Below, piece after piece: positions 6,416-6,812 of a DNA stretch of 6,812 nt. This stretch comes from CAYONM01 sp964405325 (lineage in GTDB: Bacteria > Planctomycetota > UBA11346). The notes beneath the pieces are model-generated. The model was not told where the DNA came from and did not search any database. It saw nothing but the letters and a program-made list of their open reading frames with translations. Location: positions 1 through 6,812 of the forward strand of contig CAYONM010000202.1 in assembly GCA_964405325.1 (NCBI GenBank), given 5' to 3'. The translations under genes and the position numbers were made by a program. Numbering within the stretch: position 1 is the stretch's first letter; every line of letters begins with the position of its first letter.

Positions 6416-6812
6416 ATGCACGAGCATCATCATCCCGTTTCGAGTACCACGCCACAGCCTGAGCCTTTTGAAGATGCCGCTCGGCGGCCGCGCAAGAGAA
6501 GACGCTACGGTGCGCATGAGCGTGCTGACTGCATTCGGCGCTGGCGGCAGTCCGGCCGGCCTCTCGATGCGTTGGCTGAAGAATATCAGGTCGCGGTTTC
6601 CACCATCCACCGCTGGATACGGGAAGCGGATCGGCATCAGCAGACGCAGGGCGCACCGCTGCAATCGCCCGGCGGTGACGCCTGTGACCTGGTTCAACTG
6701 CGACTGGATCCCGGTGGTCGCGATCATCACCCCATTCGAATCTGCACGCCGGATGGTTGGTCCATTGAGTTGCCGACTTCGGTGCCGATCGATTTGGCCG
6801 ACACGATCGCGA
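6416..6812 (+). CDS. tnpA: IS66-type TnpA-like HTH protein, partial at the window edge
   Basis: 132 residues are visible with no stop before the edge. After a His/Pro-rich N terminus and a basic stretch (RRPRKRRR, 23-30) comes a helix-turn-helix of about 35-72, with ALAEEYQVAVSTIHRWIRE as its core, as in transposase OrfA proteins. A linker follows, then IRICTPDGWSIELP (107-120), matching the 'IRL..PDGW.IEL' C-terminal signature of IS66 TnpA accessory proteins. In IS66 elements TnpA is needed together with TnpB for efficient transposition by the DDE transposase TnpC; it presumably binds element ends. The start is fixed by AAAGGAGG five bases upstream. Expected full length is about 130-150 residues, so little is probably missing. 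Other HTH transposase-associated families remain possible. Confidence 0.7.
   Translation, partial: MHEHHHPVSSTTPQPEPFEDAARRPRKRRRYGAHERADCIRRWRQSGRPLDALAEEYQVAVSTIHRWIREADRHQQTQGAPLQSPGGDACDLVQLRLDPGGRDHHPIRICTPDGWSIELPTSVPIDLADTIA

Larger units (their letters stand above)
6337..6812 (+). mobile_element. Left end of an IS66-type insertion sequence, running off the window
   Basis: The left boundary is inferred, to within about 5 bases, from where the ClpP homology stops. The first gene inside encodes an IS66 TnpA-like HTH protein, and IS66 elements carry tnpA, tnpB and tnpC in that order. The other genes, the right terminal inverted repeat and the target duplication lie outside, so neither the element's identity nor its completeness can be judged. 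The visible leader (about 6337-6415) carries two self-complementary structures. The IS66 assignment rests on TnpA alone. Confidence 0.6.

Noticed and set aside
5904..6656. 250-codon minus-strand open frame
   Set aside because: It is the mirror of the GC-rich clpP-like and tnpA genes, spans the IS junction and has a low-complexity His/Ala/Arg composition.
1..6812. CRISPR array, tRNA or rRNA gene, toxin-antitoxin pair
   Set aside because: No regularly spaced repeats, no cloverleaf or rRNA-like stretch and no small paired genes were found on either strand.

Overview
The window looks like a piece of a proteobacterial genomic island or integrated element, carrying accessory genes rather than core ones. 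I cannot name the host. The left four fifths has moderate GC. The right end, from roughly position 5800, is visibly richer in GC with strongly G/C-biased third codon positions, so at least two DNA sources seem to meet here.

Positions 2-5631 hold one tightly packed plus-strand operon of three genes with overlapping stop and start codons. The first is the 3' end of a gene that begins outside the window and that I do not recognise. The second encodes a 642-residue phospholipase D (PLD) superfamily protein with two HxK...N motifs, a pattern typical of tyrosyl-DNA phosphodiesterase 1 (Tdp1) rather than of the common HKD enzymes. The third encodes a 955-residue SNF2/RapA-like superfamily 2 helicase with a cysteine-rich insertion. 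An unknown protein, a PLD-type phosphodiesterase and a SNF2 ATPase, all translationally coupled, strongly suggest a DNA-acting system, most plausibly anti-phage or anti-plasmid defence. DISARM and the Dpd DNA-modification system also pair a PLD protein with a SNF2 helicase, but no methyltransferase, DUF1998 gene or deazapurine gene is visible here, so I do not assign it to either.

Positions 5632-5924 carry no convincing gene. They include a perfect 9-bp inverted repeat and an extended -10 promoter just upstream of a ClpP-like serine peptidase gene (from 5925). That gene keeps its catalytic Ser and His but loses homology just after codon 137 and stops at codon 142, before the catalytic Asp. 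The break is explained by the left end of an IS66-type insertion sequence, whose first gene (a TnpA-like HTH protein) starts at 6416 and runs off the window. The TnpA leader contains a hairpin that fully pairs the ribosome binding site, plus a near-palindrome; together they may protect the element from read-in transcription.
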